NCBI GenBank assembly: GCA_951230915.1 | Contig: OX579639.1 | Span: 19,530,001-19,594,000 of the forward strand | Direction of reading: 5' to 3' | DNA length: 64,000 nucleotides | From: Antitrichia curtipendula | Lineage: Eukaryota > Streptophyta > Bryopsida > Hypnales > Leucodontaceae | Shown here: positions 46,425 through 56,855 of the stretch, in pieces | Layout of the letters: each line of letters begins with the position of its first letter | How positions within the stretch are numbered: position 1 is the first letter of the stretch | Notes under the pieces: generated by a model | What the model was told of the DNA's origin: nothing | Seen by the model: only the letters and a program-made list of their open reading frames with translations | Databases searched by the model: none | Translations under genes and position numbers: made by a program

Positions 46425-48540
46425 ATGAGTACTGAAGAAACCCACCAGATGGTCGGAGAACACGACACCCCTGCTTCTTCGCAAGTCATCGGAACTACTG
46501 AACCATCACATCAAGTTCACATTTCTGTGCTGGAAGAGTATCATCCCAGCAGCTATATTTATCAGGTTCATGCTGCACTTGAAGAAGAAATTAAAAGAAA
46601 AGACGCTGCTGGCGCATCCACATATTTGATCTGGAAAGTGCCTGCGAGGTTCAGGAACAATGCAGCGCACTATGAACCTGTGAGTTGGCGATTTGGGCTC
46701 CACAACTGCCCTGACACTCTTCTGAACGGTGTGACTGAAGGCTTCAAAATCAAGGTAGCCGGGGCATTGAAACTCAGCGGAAAGCTATGGAACAAATTCT
46801 GCGAAGAGGTTGTCCAAGAGCAAAAGGAGCATTGGGATGCACTTTATGATGGGAGTTCGCGTGCAAGGTCCTATTCAATTGAGGAGATCAGGTGCGTATT
46901 GTCGCTGGATGCTCTTTTTTTGGTTGTGTTTCTGCAAACGTATGCTCTTGAAAACTGCCCCGCACACAGAAGTCCTTGGTTTCCAATGGGAAAAGAAAGC
47001 CCCACTCCTGGAAAATATCCCACCCTTGAAACTGAGGAAGAGACTATACGCGTGAGCCAGGCCGTGGATTTCGTGATGACGAATCCGGTCTTGGAGGTCT
47101 ACAAGGACACATTGTGGCATGACATTTGGTTGGTGGAAAACCAAATTCCCATGGAGTTGCTGCAGAGAGTGGTCGGAATTTTAACACCGCGTAAATGCCA
47201 TGAGAATTGGGAAGATGTGGTTATGCCAGCATGGGATCACGACGACTGGCAAGCACGGAACATCCTTCATTGTGTTCCGTGGAATTTTTTCTATGGTTCC
47301 ACGATTTATGCGACTAAGAAAGATGACCTTCTTCGAGAAAGGATGGAAAAAGCGTTACGCCGTCCTGATTCTTGTCGTGGCATCCACATTCTGGATAGCG
47401 TCTATTGCATCTTACGTGGCGACGAGAGCATTGATTCCCATTTTTATTATTTTCAAAATGTGCCGTCAGCTACGTATTTGGAAGCATGTGGGGTGACGAT
47501 ACGAGGCAAGGATTTCACGTGCTTCGAAGACATATCATTTGAAAGTGGAGTTCTTAAATTGCCATTCCTTCGAATTCTGCATAGGACTGAGAATTTCCTT
47601 CGCAATCTTATCGTCCATGAAAGATTAGTAGTAGAAAATGTGAAGCCAGAAACAACTGCCAACTCAACTGAGCTTGAAAGAACTGCCGCGGCTGAGCATG
47701 AAACGATTGCCGACACAGGATGGACTTGCCTTAAATCACCCATATTTCGTGCTTTTAGAAGGTAATAAATCATTCCCTTTTATATTCGTATGTATCAAGT
47801 TCTAATCACTACAAGAATCTCGTGTTTTAGGTGACATCCAATGTAACAACTCATGCGGTTTTCATGTTACATTAAACATTAAGTTGTCAACACTGACATC
47901 CAAGGTGACATCTTGAATGTCCAACATATCATAAAAACACAAGTTGTTACATTGGATGTCACCTAAACTATTCGTCACCTAAAAACATAGGTTTCTTATA
48001 GCGAATTCGTCAGTTTGCATCTATATTTTGATTTTTGAGCAAATTGTTCATAATTTTGCAAAATGTAGACTCAATTAACCTGTTGAGTGAGGGGACAGGG
48101 AGTCGAAAGTTGCAGCCCTGAGCCTATCTGCGCTGAAAGACAGGAGGCAAATCAGGAACTTTTCAGTGAACTGCTACACCAATTTCATGGAAAGTTTGAT
48201 GAGAACGCCGGAGGATGTCGATCTCCTTGTCAAACAGGGCGTTTTGTCTGTGCATATCGGCTCACACGCTATGGTGGTGGATATGTTCAAACGCATCAAC
48301 TGCGATATTCCGGAACCTAGAGTCACTGCTACGTTCGTAACAATGTTACGAAGTGTGAATAACTATTCAAAGCAAAGAAGAAACCAATTGTGGTCCCAGT
48401 TCAAGAGAGAGTACTGTAATCCGTGGATAGTGTTGTCTGTTCTTGCACTCACATTTGTCACCATAGCGACAGGGATTCAAGCCTATACAGCTGTCATGGG
48501 TTCAGATAGGATGAGACCGGTGTTCTCGTCGCAGCCGTGA
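46425..48540 (+). CDS. DUF247 family membrane protein, two exons
   Basis: Exon 1 is 46,425-47,761 and exon 2 is 48,099-48,540. The donor AGAAG-GTAATA and acceptor GGGGACAG join in phase (AG plus G), giving about 592 residues. The family pattern is clear: IWKVPARFRNN near residue 75, a CVLSLDALFLVVFL block, VENQIPMELLQ near 237, FLRNLIVHERL near 415, the MESLMRTPEDVDLLVKQGV block opening exon 2's core, and one C-terminal membrane helix (about 555-578) after NPW. DUF247 proteins are plant membrane proteins; in grasses some act in self-incompatibility and others in stress responses, but the role here is unknown. The N-terminal third is more diverged than usual. The start is ATG 46,425; an upstream TTG frame extension is not used. 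The intron is 337 bp and mostly a MITE. Confidence 0.88.
47807..48003. mobile_element. CACTA MITE inside the DUF247 intron (197 bp)
   Basis: The ends are CACTACAAGAATCTCG and the complement of CGCTATAAGAAACC, with AAT flanking both sides (47,804-47,806; 48,004-48,006). GGTGACATCCAATGTAACAA near the left end is mirrored by TTGTTACATTGGATGTCACC near the right. Without it the intron would be about 137 bp. Confidence 0.85.
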
Positions 48541-48738
48541 AATTTCTCTCAGTCTTTTTCACATGGTATCCTTCAAGATTGTTGAGTTATAGATTTAATG
48601 TGTGTGAAGTAGTTCTTTATTTCGAAATGTTTCGTTCGTGATTTATGCAAAATTAAAGCTTCTTAATTGCTTTCAATTGAGTGTTGTCTCTGTGTGTGGA
48701 AGAAGAAGAGCCTTCCTCAAGTGGCATGCATAGCATTT

Positions 48739-48982
48739 TTAACCCTTAAAGGACAAGGGGGTGACCTTGGAAATCATCCATTTTCATTATCATGCTTTTC
48801 ATTACCATGTGAATCATTGGCTTAAGAAATAGCGAAAGCACTCATTGGAAGTCAAACTTCTATAAAAGACCTCCCTTTTTACAACAAAAATTTGAGGATG
48901 AATAGTTTTATTTTTGTCCTACTACAGTGATTCCCTATCATCCATCGGACGTTTGACGTCCATGTCGACGTTCAAAGGTTAA
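48739..48982. mobile_element. TTAA-bounded short element (subfamily C, 244 bp)
   Basis: The left end is TTAACCCTTAAAGGACAAGG and the right end GACGTTCAAAGGTTAA. The final TTAA (48,979-48,982) is also the first base group of the next element, so the two abut on one shared target. The interior GTGACCTTGGAAATCAT matches the neighbour and 17,038. Confidence 0.75.
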
Positions 48983-49732
48983 CCCTTGGGGGACAAGCTG
49001 GTTACCGTGGAAATCATTTGTTTTGGTACTATTGGAGTTGTTGTATGAAAAGAAATGCAAAAGCACTCATTGGAAGTCAAACTACTGTAGCAGACTTCAT
49101 TTTCCACATAAAATTTGGAAGATGAATAGTTGCACTTCCACTACAAGAAAACGGCCAAAAACGTGACTCTTGGCGCTGCAGTCACTTCGGACAAGTCATT
49201 TACAAGTCGCGACTCCAGATTTATTATCACCTAACGAAGTGGGAACAGATGTAACTTTGGATGAGAAGAGGCTTCGTAGAGTGAGATAAAGAAAGACAAC
49301 CTTAGGAAAGATGGCTTTGACATGCCATCTAGAAAGTGCATTTTTTTGGGCTGAATTGGACCAATGGGAGATCCCTCGAAAATCTAACGTGGACATTTCG
49401 CGCGCAGTCACGTTGAAGTAATTTTTGAGTTGTGTCCGACCCCTTGTAAATCTGACGTGGACATCTGGAACGCAGTCGCATCGCAGTCATTCTACAGTTG
49501 CAGGGGACCTTTCTATAATCTGACGTAGACTTTCATGTAGGCATCATTTCAAAGTTACGATAGACCCCTTACAAATTTGACGAGGACAGGCAAATCAAAA
49601 ATCATTATGTAGTCATTTTAAAGTGATGGATTTAGGGTTTGGAAGTTGCGGCGATGTGTGCGAAAAAAAATGTATTGACAATTGCATGGTTAATAGTCAT
49701 TCTACAATCACATATGAATACATTTTAAATAC

Positions 49733-49840
49733 TGCTAAAAATACATCATACACCATATACAATATATTATACACCATACACAATACATCATACACCATGC
49801 TCAATATAAAATATATCATATATAGAATATTTGGCAAATA
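49733..49840 (+). repeat. Degenerate AT-rich tandem repeat (ATACACCATA... type)
   Basis: Three to four units built on ATACATCATACACCAT and CAATATA occur in direct order inside the CACTA element. This produces the overlapping open frames on both strands. Confidence 0.7.
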
Positions 49841-50365
49841 TGTCACATGGCTCTCAAAGCCACTTAGTGTGTGAATATGAAGAGTTGAAATGACACATTT
49901 TATACAAGTGGAGTGATAGGAGGCAAAACAAACCATGTGGGACATGTGAAACACAAAAATTGTATTATTAGTAATATTTTAGATTTCATTTAGGAATAGT
50001 AGACTAATTGTTTTCAAAAAACTTTGAACTAATAAAAGTTGAAAAATGAATTTTACTTTCATCTCCAAAAATTTGTTTTGGATTTTGAACCTCGAATCAA
50101 AAGTTGTGGACAAATTTGAGAAGAAGATTGGAGAGGTTATTTTCTTAACATTTTTTTGATTCTAGTAGTGTAGAAGACGTAATGTTGTTATCTGACTGCA
50201 GTACTGTAACACGACTTCCACTTGACTAGGTGTAGTCACATGGAAGTCATAGGTGGCCCCTAGTGAATTAGAATCGTAGAAGGTCACTGTTACTGTTAGT
50301 AATATTGTTCTAGTTTTTTTTGCAATGTGGTTCTTAGAGGTAGGCTTAACAATGGAATTGTATGC

Positions 50366-50794
50366 ATGCACAAGAAGTTAAGGTTCAACAAATGTGCAAA
50401 TCTATCCACTCTAGAGCCTATAGGGTTGATTGTTCCTCAAACATTGTCAATTTGGGTGGAATCGATAAATTTAGTGGGTGTAATTGAATTGTTTGTAAAA
50501 AAAAACTTGTTAGTACAAAAAAATAGTAGGGTGAAACCGCAAGATACACAAAGTAACCCTACTTATACCAAGGATGATGCAGCTGACAGACTTGGTTGGA
50601 AAGTAGTCTTATGTAAAGAAGCCCGTTCCAATTGTGAAGTTGTCGACCGCATAGATGCCTTCATCACTACTATTGGGGAGGTTTTAGGGCTCATTGCTCC
50701 CCAACGACTGCCGAGTAGAAGCTCCACTACCAATCTATTTGGAGCCATCGAATTATCTATGGAAGAGAACTTACTTGCACAGGAGACGTACTAG
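50366..50794 (+). CDS. Unidentified open frame of 142 codons within the CACTA element, internally duplicated
   Basis: The frame from ATG 50,366 to TAG 50,792-50,794 contains two related segments: LEPIGLIVPQTLSIWVESIN-LVGVIELFVKKNLLVQ and, about 90 residues later, IGEVLGLIAPQRLPSRSSTT-NLFGAIELSMEENLLAQ. The shared pattern is GLI-PQ...NL-G-IEL----NLL-Q. I do not recognise the family. It is either a captured gene piece or an accessory product of the transposon. No intron signals were fixed, and it may be dead. Confidence 0.35.
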   Translation: MHKKLRFNKCANLSTLEPIGLIVPQTLSIWVESINLVGVIELFVKKNLLVQKNSRVKPQDTQSNPTYTKDDAADRLGWKVVLCKEARSNCEVVDRIDAFITTIGEVLGLIAPQRLPSRSSTTNLFGAIELSMEENLLAQETY

Positions 50795-52383
50795 GTACAC
50801 ACTTCTTGTCTAAACCATGAAGCCCTGTCATGTTGACCATGTAGTTTGTTGCCCTAGTATTTGTGTCGACAAAAGCATTTTTCATAAACTACAAGTGTAT
50901 GCAGCAGTGAGGCAGGTCGACGAATTGGAGGACATTGGAATGGTAGTAGTACAACCCGAATTACTTTCCGAAGTGTAGTCATGTACTAGTCATTGTGTAG
51001 TTACGAGATAGACTTGCCGCAGTCATAGTGTAGTTACGTGACAGACAAACTGCAGTCATAGTGTAGTCACGTCGCATGCAAGTGCAACCTCAACGTCTTG
51101 TCCCCTGCCATCCTGAATGTCTTACCATTTACTGAATATTCACAGGGCCATGTTCACTTCTTTTCATTCACACTCTATTGAATTGCCACAAATTATGGCC
51201 TTAACAATTTTAAACATTTATCTACACCTTGTACTCTAATGCAACCCCTGAATCTAACAGCAAGTGTGGAAGCGCCTTAAACACTGATGATGCTATCCAT
51301 AGCATGATTTCTTCAAAATGAATCCATATAGCATGTGTCCAAGTCACAACAATCCAAAGGAATGAACGCAATTATTTCATTCTCCAACTAATGTTCAATC
51401 TCTAAAATATGTGCAATAAGGCTCACAGACCTTGCTCTCCTAAAATCAATTCATTTAAGGTACCCAAACACTACATCTTAGCTGACTTGCATTCATTCAG
51501 ACATTCCTAAACCCTAGTATTCCAAAAGATGCCCCTATTGCATGCCTCTCTATGTATTTTGTTAGAAAACCATGCCAGTCATACTGTAATGACATACCCG
51601 AAACTGTCCTCATCTTATCTTTCTTGTACCACAAGGATCCATCTTTTTCTTTATCCATTAGTAAAAGAAAATGCCGACTGAGTGACTTCTCTTGGCGTTG
51701 CAGTCACTTTGAAGTCACCTACAGTCCCAAAAATTGGAACCGCATGACTCAACCGTGACTTTGCCTTTTGCAGTCGTGTTCCAATTCACCACATCACTAC
51801 ATCATCGCCCCTATGAACGGAATGTTGTGGATGAAGTGTACAAAATGTTCACTATTCATCCGACAATCATAGTCACGATTGCAAAATGACTCGAACGCTC
51901 TAGATCTCAGCCCCCTGGTGCAATTAGGGAGGTGAAGTGAAGTTGAAGTTGCAAAATTAGCGCAGTCATGTTTTGCAGTCACGTTTATGGCCGTTTTCTT
52001 CTAGTGTTCTTTGTCTTGCATGGAGAGATTCTTTGTCATCAGTCGGAAAACATCTTCGGTGTCGTTTAATATGGATTAAGTTCCAAGGTAGGGGTCCTTT
52101 TGCTTTTAAGTGTAGAAAATCTTGAAGTGAAGGTTGTTATGTGTTGTGAGCCATTGAGAAAGAATAATCTTCATTGTAACAAGAATAAGTGACATTGTAG
52201 ACTTGAGGTGCAATAATGATAAATTAAATTAGAAGTGCCTTGTGTGAATGGATTTGGTTTACCATAAATACAAACTTTTGTAATTGTTGTGTACGTCAAT
52301 TCATGCACCTTGAATAACAAGTACACCAAAAAAAAACATGTTGCAAATCAAATTTGACTTTTTAGACCTTTAATAGTTGAATA

Positions 52384-52683
52384 CCACATTTAACTACTTT
52401 TGGACTTTTAAAAGTCAAGAATTAATAATGGTCATCAGGAGATATTGCAAAGCTTTGGAAGATCTATGAAAAACATTGGGAGATCTCCTGATGTTATTAT
52501 CCAGAGATCTTTGGATGTTTTGTCCATGATGGTCATTAGAAGATAATGCAAAGCATTGGCAGATCTATACAAAACATCCGGAGATCTATACAAACAATGG
52601 AAGATATCTGGATGTTATTATTCAAAGATCTCTAGATGTTTTGTCCAAAATTCACTGAATAGTTTAGAAGTAGTTAAATGTGG
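52384..52683. mobile_element. MITE (300 bp) with CCACATTTAACTACTT ends and duplicated interior
   Basis: CCACATTTAACTACTTTTGG at 52,384 is mirrored by AAGTAGTTAAATGTGG ending at 52,683. Inside, a unit beginning ATGGTCAT(C/T)A(G)GAGAT and ending (A)GATGTTTTGTCC is tandemly repeated twice. Within it AGATCTCC and GGAGATCT words are mirrored. Non-coding. Confidence 0.7.
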
Positions 52684-53539
52684 CATTTAATTCACAAATC
52701 ATGGATCACTGTATAGTGTATTTTGGCACTTTAGGCTCGTTGCTCTTAATGTAAAATTTGAGTATAAAAATGGTATTCTTCAATTTGAATCCAACCAATG
52801 AAATGAAGCTAATGAAGTGCAATTTCTACTCCAATTTCAAAATTTGAAATATTCCTAAAATTAAATATTTTATTGCAATTTGAATTGTGGTCCTAAAATG
52901 ACAACCTATTGATTTTCTATTTATAAAAAGACATTAGAAAATGTTCTTATTCCTTGATATTTTACACTATTATGTATGTCCATGGAGAATTTTTCAGATT
53001 TTTGGAGCTAGTTTTGTTTTTAATATGAATTTTATTCTTTTTTTTTGTAATAAAATCCCAATAACTTCAAATTTTCACAAACAAATCTGAAAAGTTTATA
53101 ACTTATAGATGACATGTAATTTCATCTTGAAAAATTAATAAAAGAAATTTCAAAAATAACTAATTACAACTTCGGAATATACAAAGTGTAAGGATTTTGC
53201 AATTTATTTTTGTAGTCGTAGGTCCCTCCTTTTAAAATGAAAGCTAAATATTTTGAATCACTAAGAGTTGCATTCACAATAACTAAAGGGGAAAAAAAGA
53301 AGGAGCATAAATTTCAACCTTATCAGATGAACAAGAGTTTAAAATTTAACTTGTGTAACAATAAACATTCCTCCTAATATTGAAAGTTAGTTTATGTGAA
53401 GGAAAAAATAAAACCTTCATGGTGAGTGAGGAAGTTTATATAAAAGTCAAACATTACAAAGTCTTTACCTAAGGTTGATAATATGTGAACCTAAGATCGT
53501 GAGCCATGAGCCTAGAAGCGTAGGCTCCTAGGTCCCTAT

Positions 53540-54500
53540 ATTATAGGTACTTTCTATGGTTATAGGACATTTATATTATAAGTGCATATATTACAAGCAC
53601 CTTGTATGGCTATAGGATATTTATATTATAGGTGTCTATGTTGTAAGTACTTTCTAAGGTAATAAGATATTTATATTATAGGTGTCTATATTATAGATAC
53701 CTATGGGTGGTTGCAGGAAAGACTAAACATTTTTTGTAGCATTTTGTCAAAACTATAGTTTCTAAGCTCATTACTATGAATACTATGAAACAAAAAAATC
53801 TCAACCGTTGATCTAAAAAATCAACGACTACTAGTACCATTGACTACTTGCAAGTGTTGAAAAAAATACTATTTGAAATAACCTAGTTTGTCACAATTAG
53901 GTATAATTAATAATAACTAAAAATTTGTAAACAAAAAAGACTAATTTTTTTTCCATTTTTAAAGACTTGATGGTGATTATAGTTCACCAAAGAATGGAAG
54001 TCAAAACCATCTTCAATGTTCAAAAGTGTGCCTGCAAGGAAGTCCTATTTGTATGAATATAAAGACCATAAAATAATGTATTTTTAGATTTCTTTTGGTA
54101 GGCACATGTTTCTTTGCTATGGAAATAGACCACAAAAAAAATTAGCACTAGATCGTTAATTTCGATACTCCTTAGTACTAAAAAAATCCTAAACTTCAAA
54201 GTGCAACAAATTAGAAAAATTGACTTTTAAATATAAAATGAATTTTTTAAGTTTTCAAAAAGGAGGGATATGATTACAATCAAGTTAACCATCTCTAATA
54301 AAAAATTTAGATTCACGGGGCTCTATCTTAAAAAGTTCTAGCAAAAAACAATTGAGCCGTCACTCTGAATGTGATGCAAAATAAGATTGGTCATTTTTGC
54401 AATCACCCCTATATTATAAGCACTACCTTTCATGGTTATGGGATATTTATATTATAGGTGTGTATGTTATAGGCACCTTCAATAGTTGTAAAGTATCTAC
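53540..54500. repeat. TATTATAGGTG minisatellite blocks flanking a unique centre
   Basis: At 53,540-53,710 about four units of TTTATATTATAGGTGTCTAT-type sequence with intervening TTTCTA(T/A)GG(T)TAT occur. A second block with the same words lies at 54,400-54,500. The centre (53,720-54,400) is AT-rich and non-coding. The inverse is found at 36,880-37,050, so this is a dispersed element whose exact ends were not fixed. Confidence 0.6.
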
Positions 54501-54582
54501 TTACACCTAAGCTCAAAGCTTGTAAGCTTGCATTTTTAGACTCACATGCTAGCGTCGTTGAGCCCCTACCTCTCCTTGGTGG

Positions 54583-55461
54583 TTAAACCCTAAATGCCCA
54601 ATGCCTTTTTTGAATTTCTTGGAGTTTGCTCAAAACCAAACAAAAAGACCAAGTTTTGATTAGTTTTATCAATAATTTAAAAATTGTAAACGTAAGAATT
54701 GAAGCTAGATGTATTATGGACTATCAGGGTTGATAGGACGTCCAAACATCCCACAGATGTGGGCGCTGATCCCCGGACGTCTTTTGACATACATGCTTTT
54801 TAAGGTCGACCGTCCAATGGACGGTCAGACAGCCCGTCCGCGTGGACGGGCCGTCAGACTCCAGACTGTCGAGCGGATAGCCCGTTCGCGCGGACAGGCC
54901 GTTGGACTTTATACTCTCGAGCGGACAGCCCATCCGCACGGAGTGGACTATATAGGAAAAGAAAATACATCACTTATAGATTGAAAGATTATAATGTTTG
55001 ATTAAGAAGGTGTTAAAATTATGAAAGTGATTTGAAGTCTTTTAATTAATTTTTTATATGTTGAATCTAAAATTGTGGTCATGAAAAAATAATGAGGCTA
55101 AAATACATAGTATGCATAACTATAATCAACTGACAACTTTTCAAAATCTATACTAATATTTTTTTAAATAAATTTCTAATGTGATTTTACCCTGAAGATC
55201 CAATGTATTTGAGTTTCATCTTTATAATGTGTTTCTAATAATAAAAAATCAAGATTAGAAAATAAACAACCTTACACAAAATCTTCAATAGAAAAATCAT
55301 TAACATTTTTGTTCAAAATCAAATCTTTGATGCTTAAGATAGATTTTAAAGGGTATTCAATTCAATCAAAAACTACCAAAAATAGTGATTTGGTACGATT
55401 TTATATAACTTCAAAGTTTAATCAACATTAAAATATGGGGCCTTGGGCATTTAGAAGTTAA
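54583..55461. mobile_element. TTAA-bounded element (subfamily B, 879 bp) carrying a GC-rich insert
   Basis: The left end is TTAAACCCTAAATGCCC and the right end GGGCATTTAGAAGTTAA. The body is homologous to 23,611-24,246, but 54,716-54,955 has no counterpart there and is an insertion. Non-coding. Confidence 0.65.
54820..54950 (+). repeat. GC-rich tandem array, 48 bp unit, with internal palindromes
   Basis: Two full and one partial 48 bp units share (A/G)ACAGCCCGTCCGCG-GGAC(G/A)GGCC. The core GCCCGTCC-GCGT-GGACGGGC is a perfect hairpin in unit 1 and decays in units 2 and 3. The plus frame reads 16-residue repeats (ARPRGRAVRLQTVER / ARSRGQAVGLYTLER). Strikingly GC-rich inside an AT-rich element. 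Confidence 0.75.
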
Positions 55462-55946
55462 TGAACATCGACATTTCCTTCTACCTTTAATTATTTCAAC
55501 GGGTGTAAAATTAAACCTACAATTTTAGATATAAACCATCTACCATGTTACTCACCACGTTTGATTAGGGGGAGGTTTGCCAACTTGGTGTAAGCATTTT
55601 ATTGGGGTCTTAAATCTTTATACCATTTGGATTTTATGTATTTTATATATTGGTGTAGATGCACTATAAGTGCATTGAATATTTTGGCATGGATGATGAA
55701 CTAATAAATTTGTATGCGTAATGTTTTATTCAAATAAATTCTCATCCATCCAAAATAGTATTGAAATTTTTTAAAGGCAACCCTCAATTATGACCAATTT
55801 TTGGAATAAATTTAGTATTGGAAATGAGATTAATAATATGTTTGGTATAAGCATAAATTAGCAAAAATTCAAAAAAAGATTTTGGCTTCATAGAATTAAG
55901 CATTTATTTGATGTAAAGTGGACATCTAGTGTCGATGATGAACATT

Positions 55947-56855
55947 TTAACCCTCTAAAAGTCCAGTCTTGAAATGGGTCTCCTAGGATTTGGAGTAGGT
56001 TCTTATTTCATCAAATTTTACTGTGATTTCTTGAAATTCTTTTTGAAGGTAATGGAATGTACTAGGTTTATAGGAATAGTTTGTTTGTTTTCACTTTTTT
56101 GGGTATTTTGGAAAAATTATTATGCACTCATAAGCACAAAATGATTGATCTAGGATAATATAAAAATGCATGAGTTCAATTTTTTCTTCATAGAATATCT
56201 TTATGCCTATATGGAAGTATATAGTCAAGGTGTCACTTGGATTGGCTTTTTAAAGCCCAATATGGGACCCTAAACAAACAAATTATTTATGTAAACCAAG
56301 TATTTAGAGTGGTTGGGCTAATTTTTTTTCTACATTGAAAGCTTTGATGTGTTCTATTTGGATTAGTGATGTGAAAGTTATGACAAGTCGTGATTTTTGG
56401 GCAATTAATGTATCTTCCTAGAAAAATAACATGTACAATTTGTTATGAACTACACTAAGTTTTCTTTTGAAACATCTCTAGGATATAGATTATTTGCAAT
56501 AAAAAATCTCATTGTTATGATTGGATGATATTCTTCAGTTTAATTTTTGAACTATTAAAAGTTAAAATTTTCCTTTCTATCATGCACTTACTTCCACATA
56601 ACAATTTTCTAAAGAATGATAATTATTAATTTCTTCATCTAAATTTGAAAATAAAAATAAAACTTCATCTAACTATAAAGGCTACTATCTTAGAATTTGA
56701 GCTCTCAAATTTTTTCCCTACATTTCAAATATTTATCTCTAAGCTTTCACTATTTGGATTTCAAACAAAAAATCTCCTTGTTACACAAGAAATCAACCTA
56801 AAACTACTAGTGTATTGCTAATTTACTTAACTACCTTCTTTTGTAGGGTGATTAA
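55947..56855. mobile_element. TTAA-type element (subfamily A), right end uncertain
   Basis: The left end is TTAACCCTCTAAAAGTCC. The interior resembles 1965-2913 (TTCTATTTGGATTAGTGATG, GAAAGTTATGA, AAAAATAACATGTACAA). The right boundary may coincide with the TTAA at 56,852 that starts the next element; the usual GGGG before TTAA is not present. Confidence 0.5.

Larger units (their letters stand above)
49139..52006. mobile_element. CACTA element (2,868 bp) nested in a TTAA element
   Basis: The ends CACTACAAGAAAACGGCC and the inverse of CACTAGAAGAAAACGGCC are flanked by TTC on both sides (49,136-49,138; 52,007-52,009). Both ends continue as A(T/A)AAACGTGACT. Subterminal copies of GCAGTCA and GTAGTCACGT are frequent at 49,170-49,560 and 50,960-51,080. 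It contains an arm of the inverted-repeat family (49,900-50,145) and one moderately long open frame, but no recognisable transposase. Confidence 0.88.
48979..52069. mobile_element. TTAA-bounded short element (subfamily C) split by a CACTA insertion
   Basis: It starts TTAACCCTTGGGGGACAAG and resumes after the CACTA element with TTGTCTTGCATGGAGAGATT, ending at GTGTCGTTTAA (TTAA 52,066-52,069). Removing the insertion and one TTC leaves about 220 bp matching the inverse of 17,038-17,263, so the host-element order is certain: TTAA element first, CACTA element second. Confidence 0.75.
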
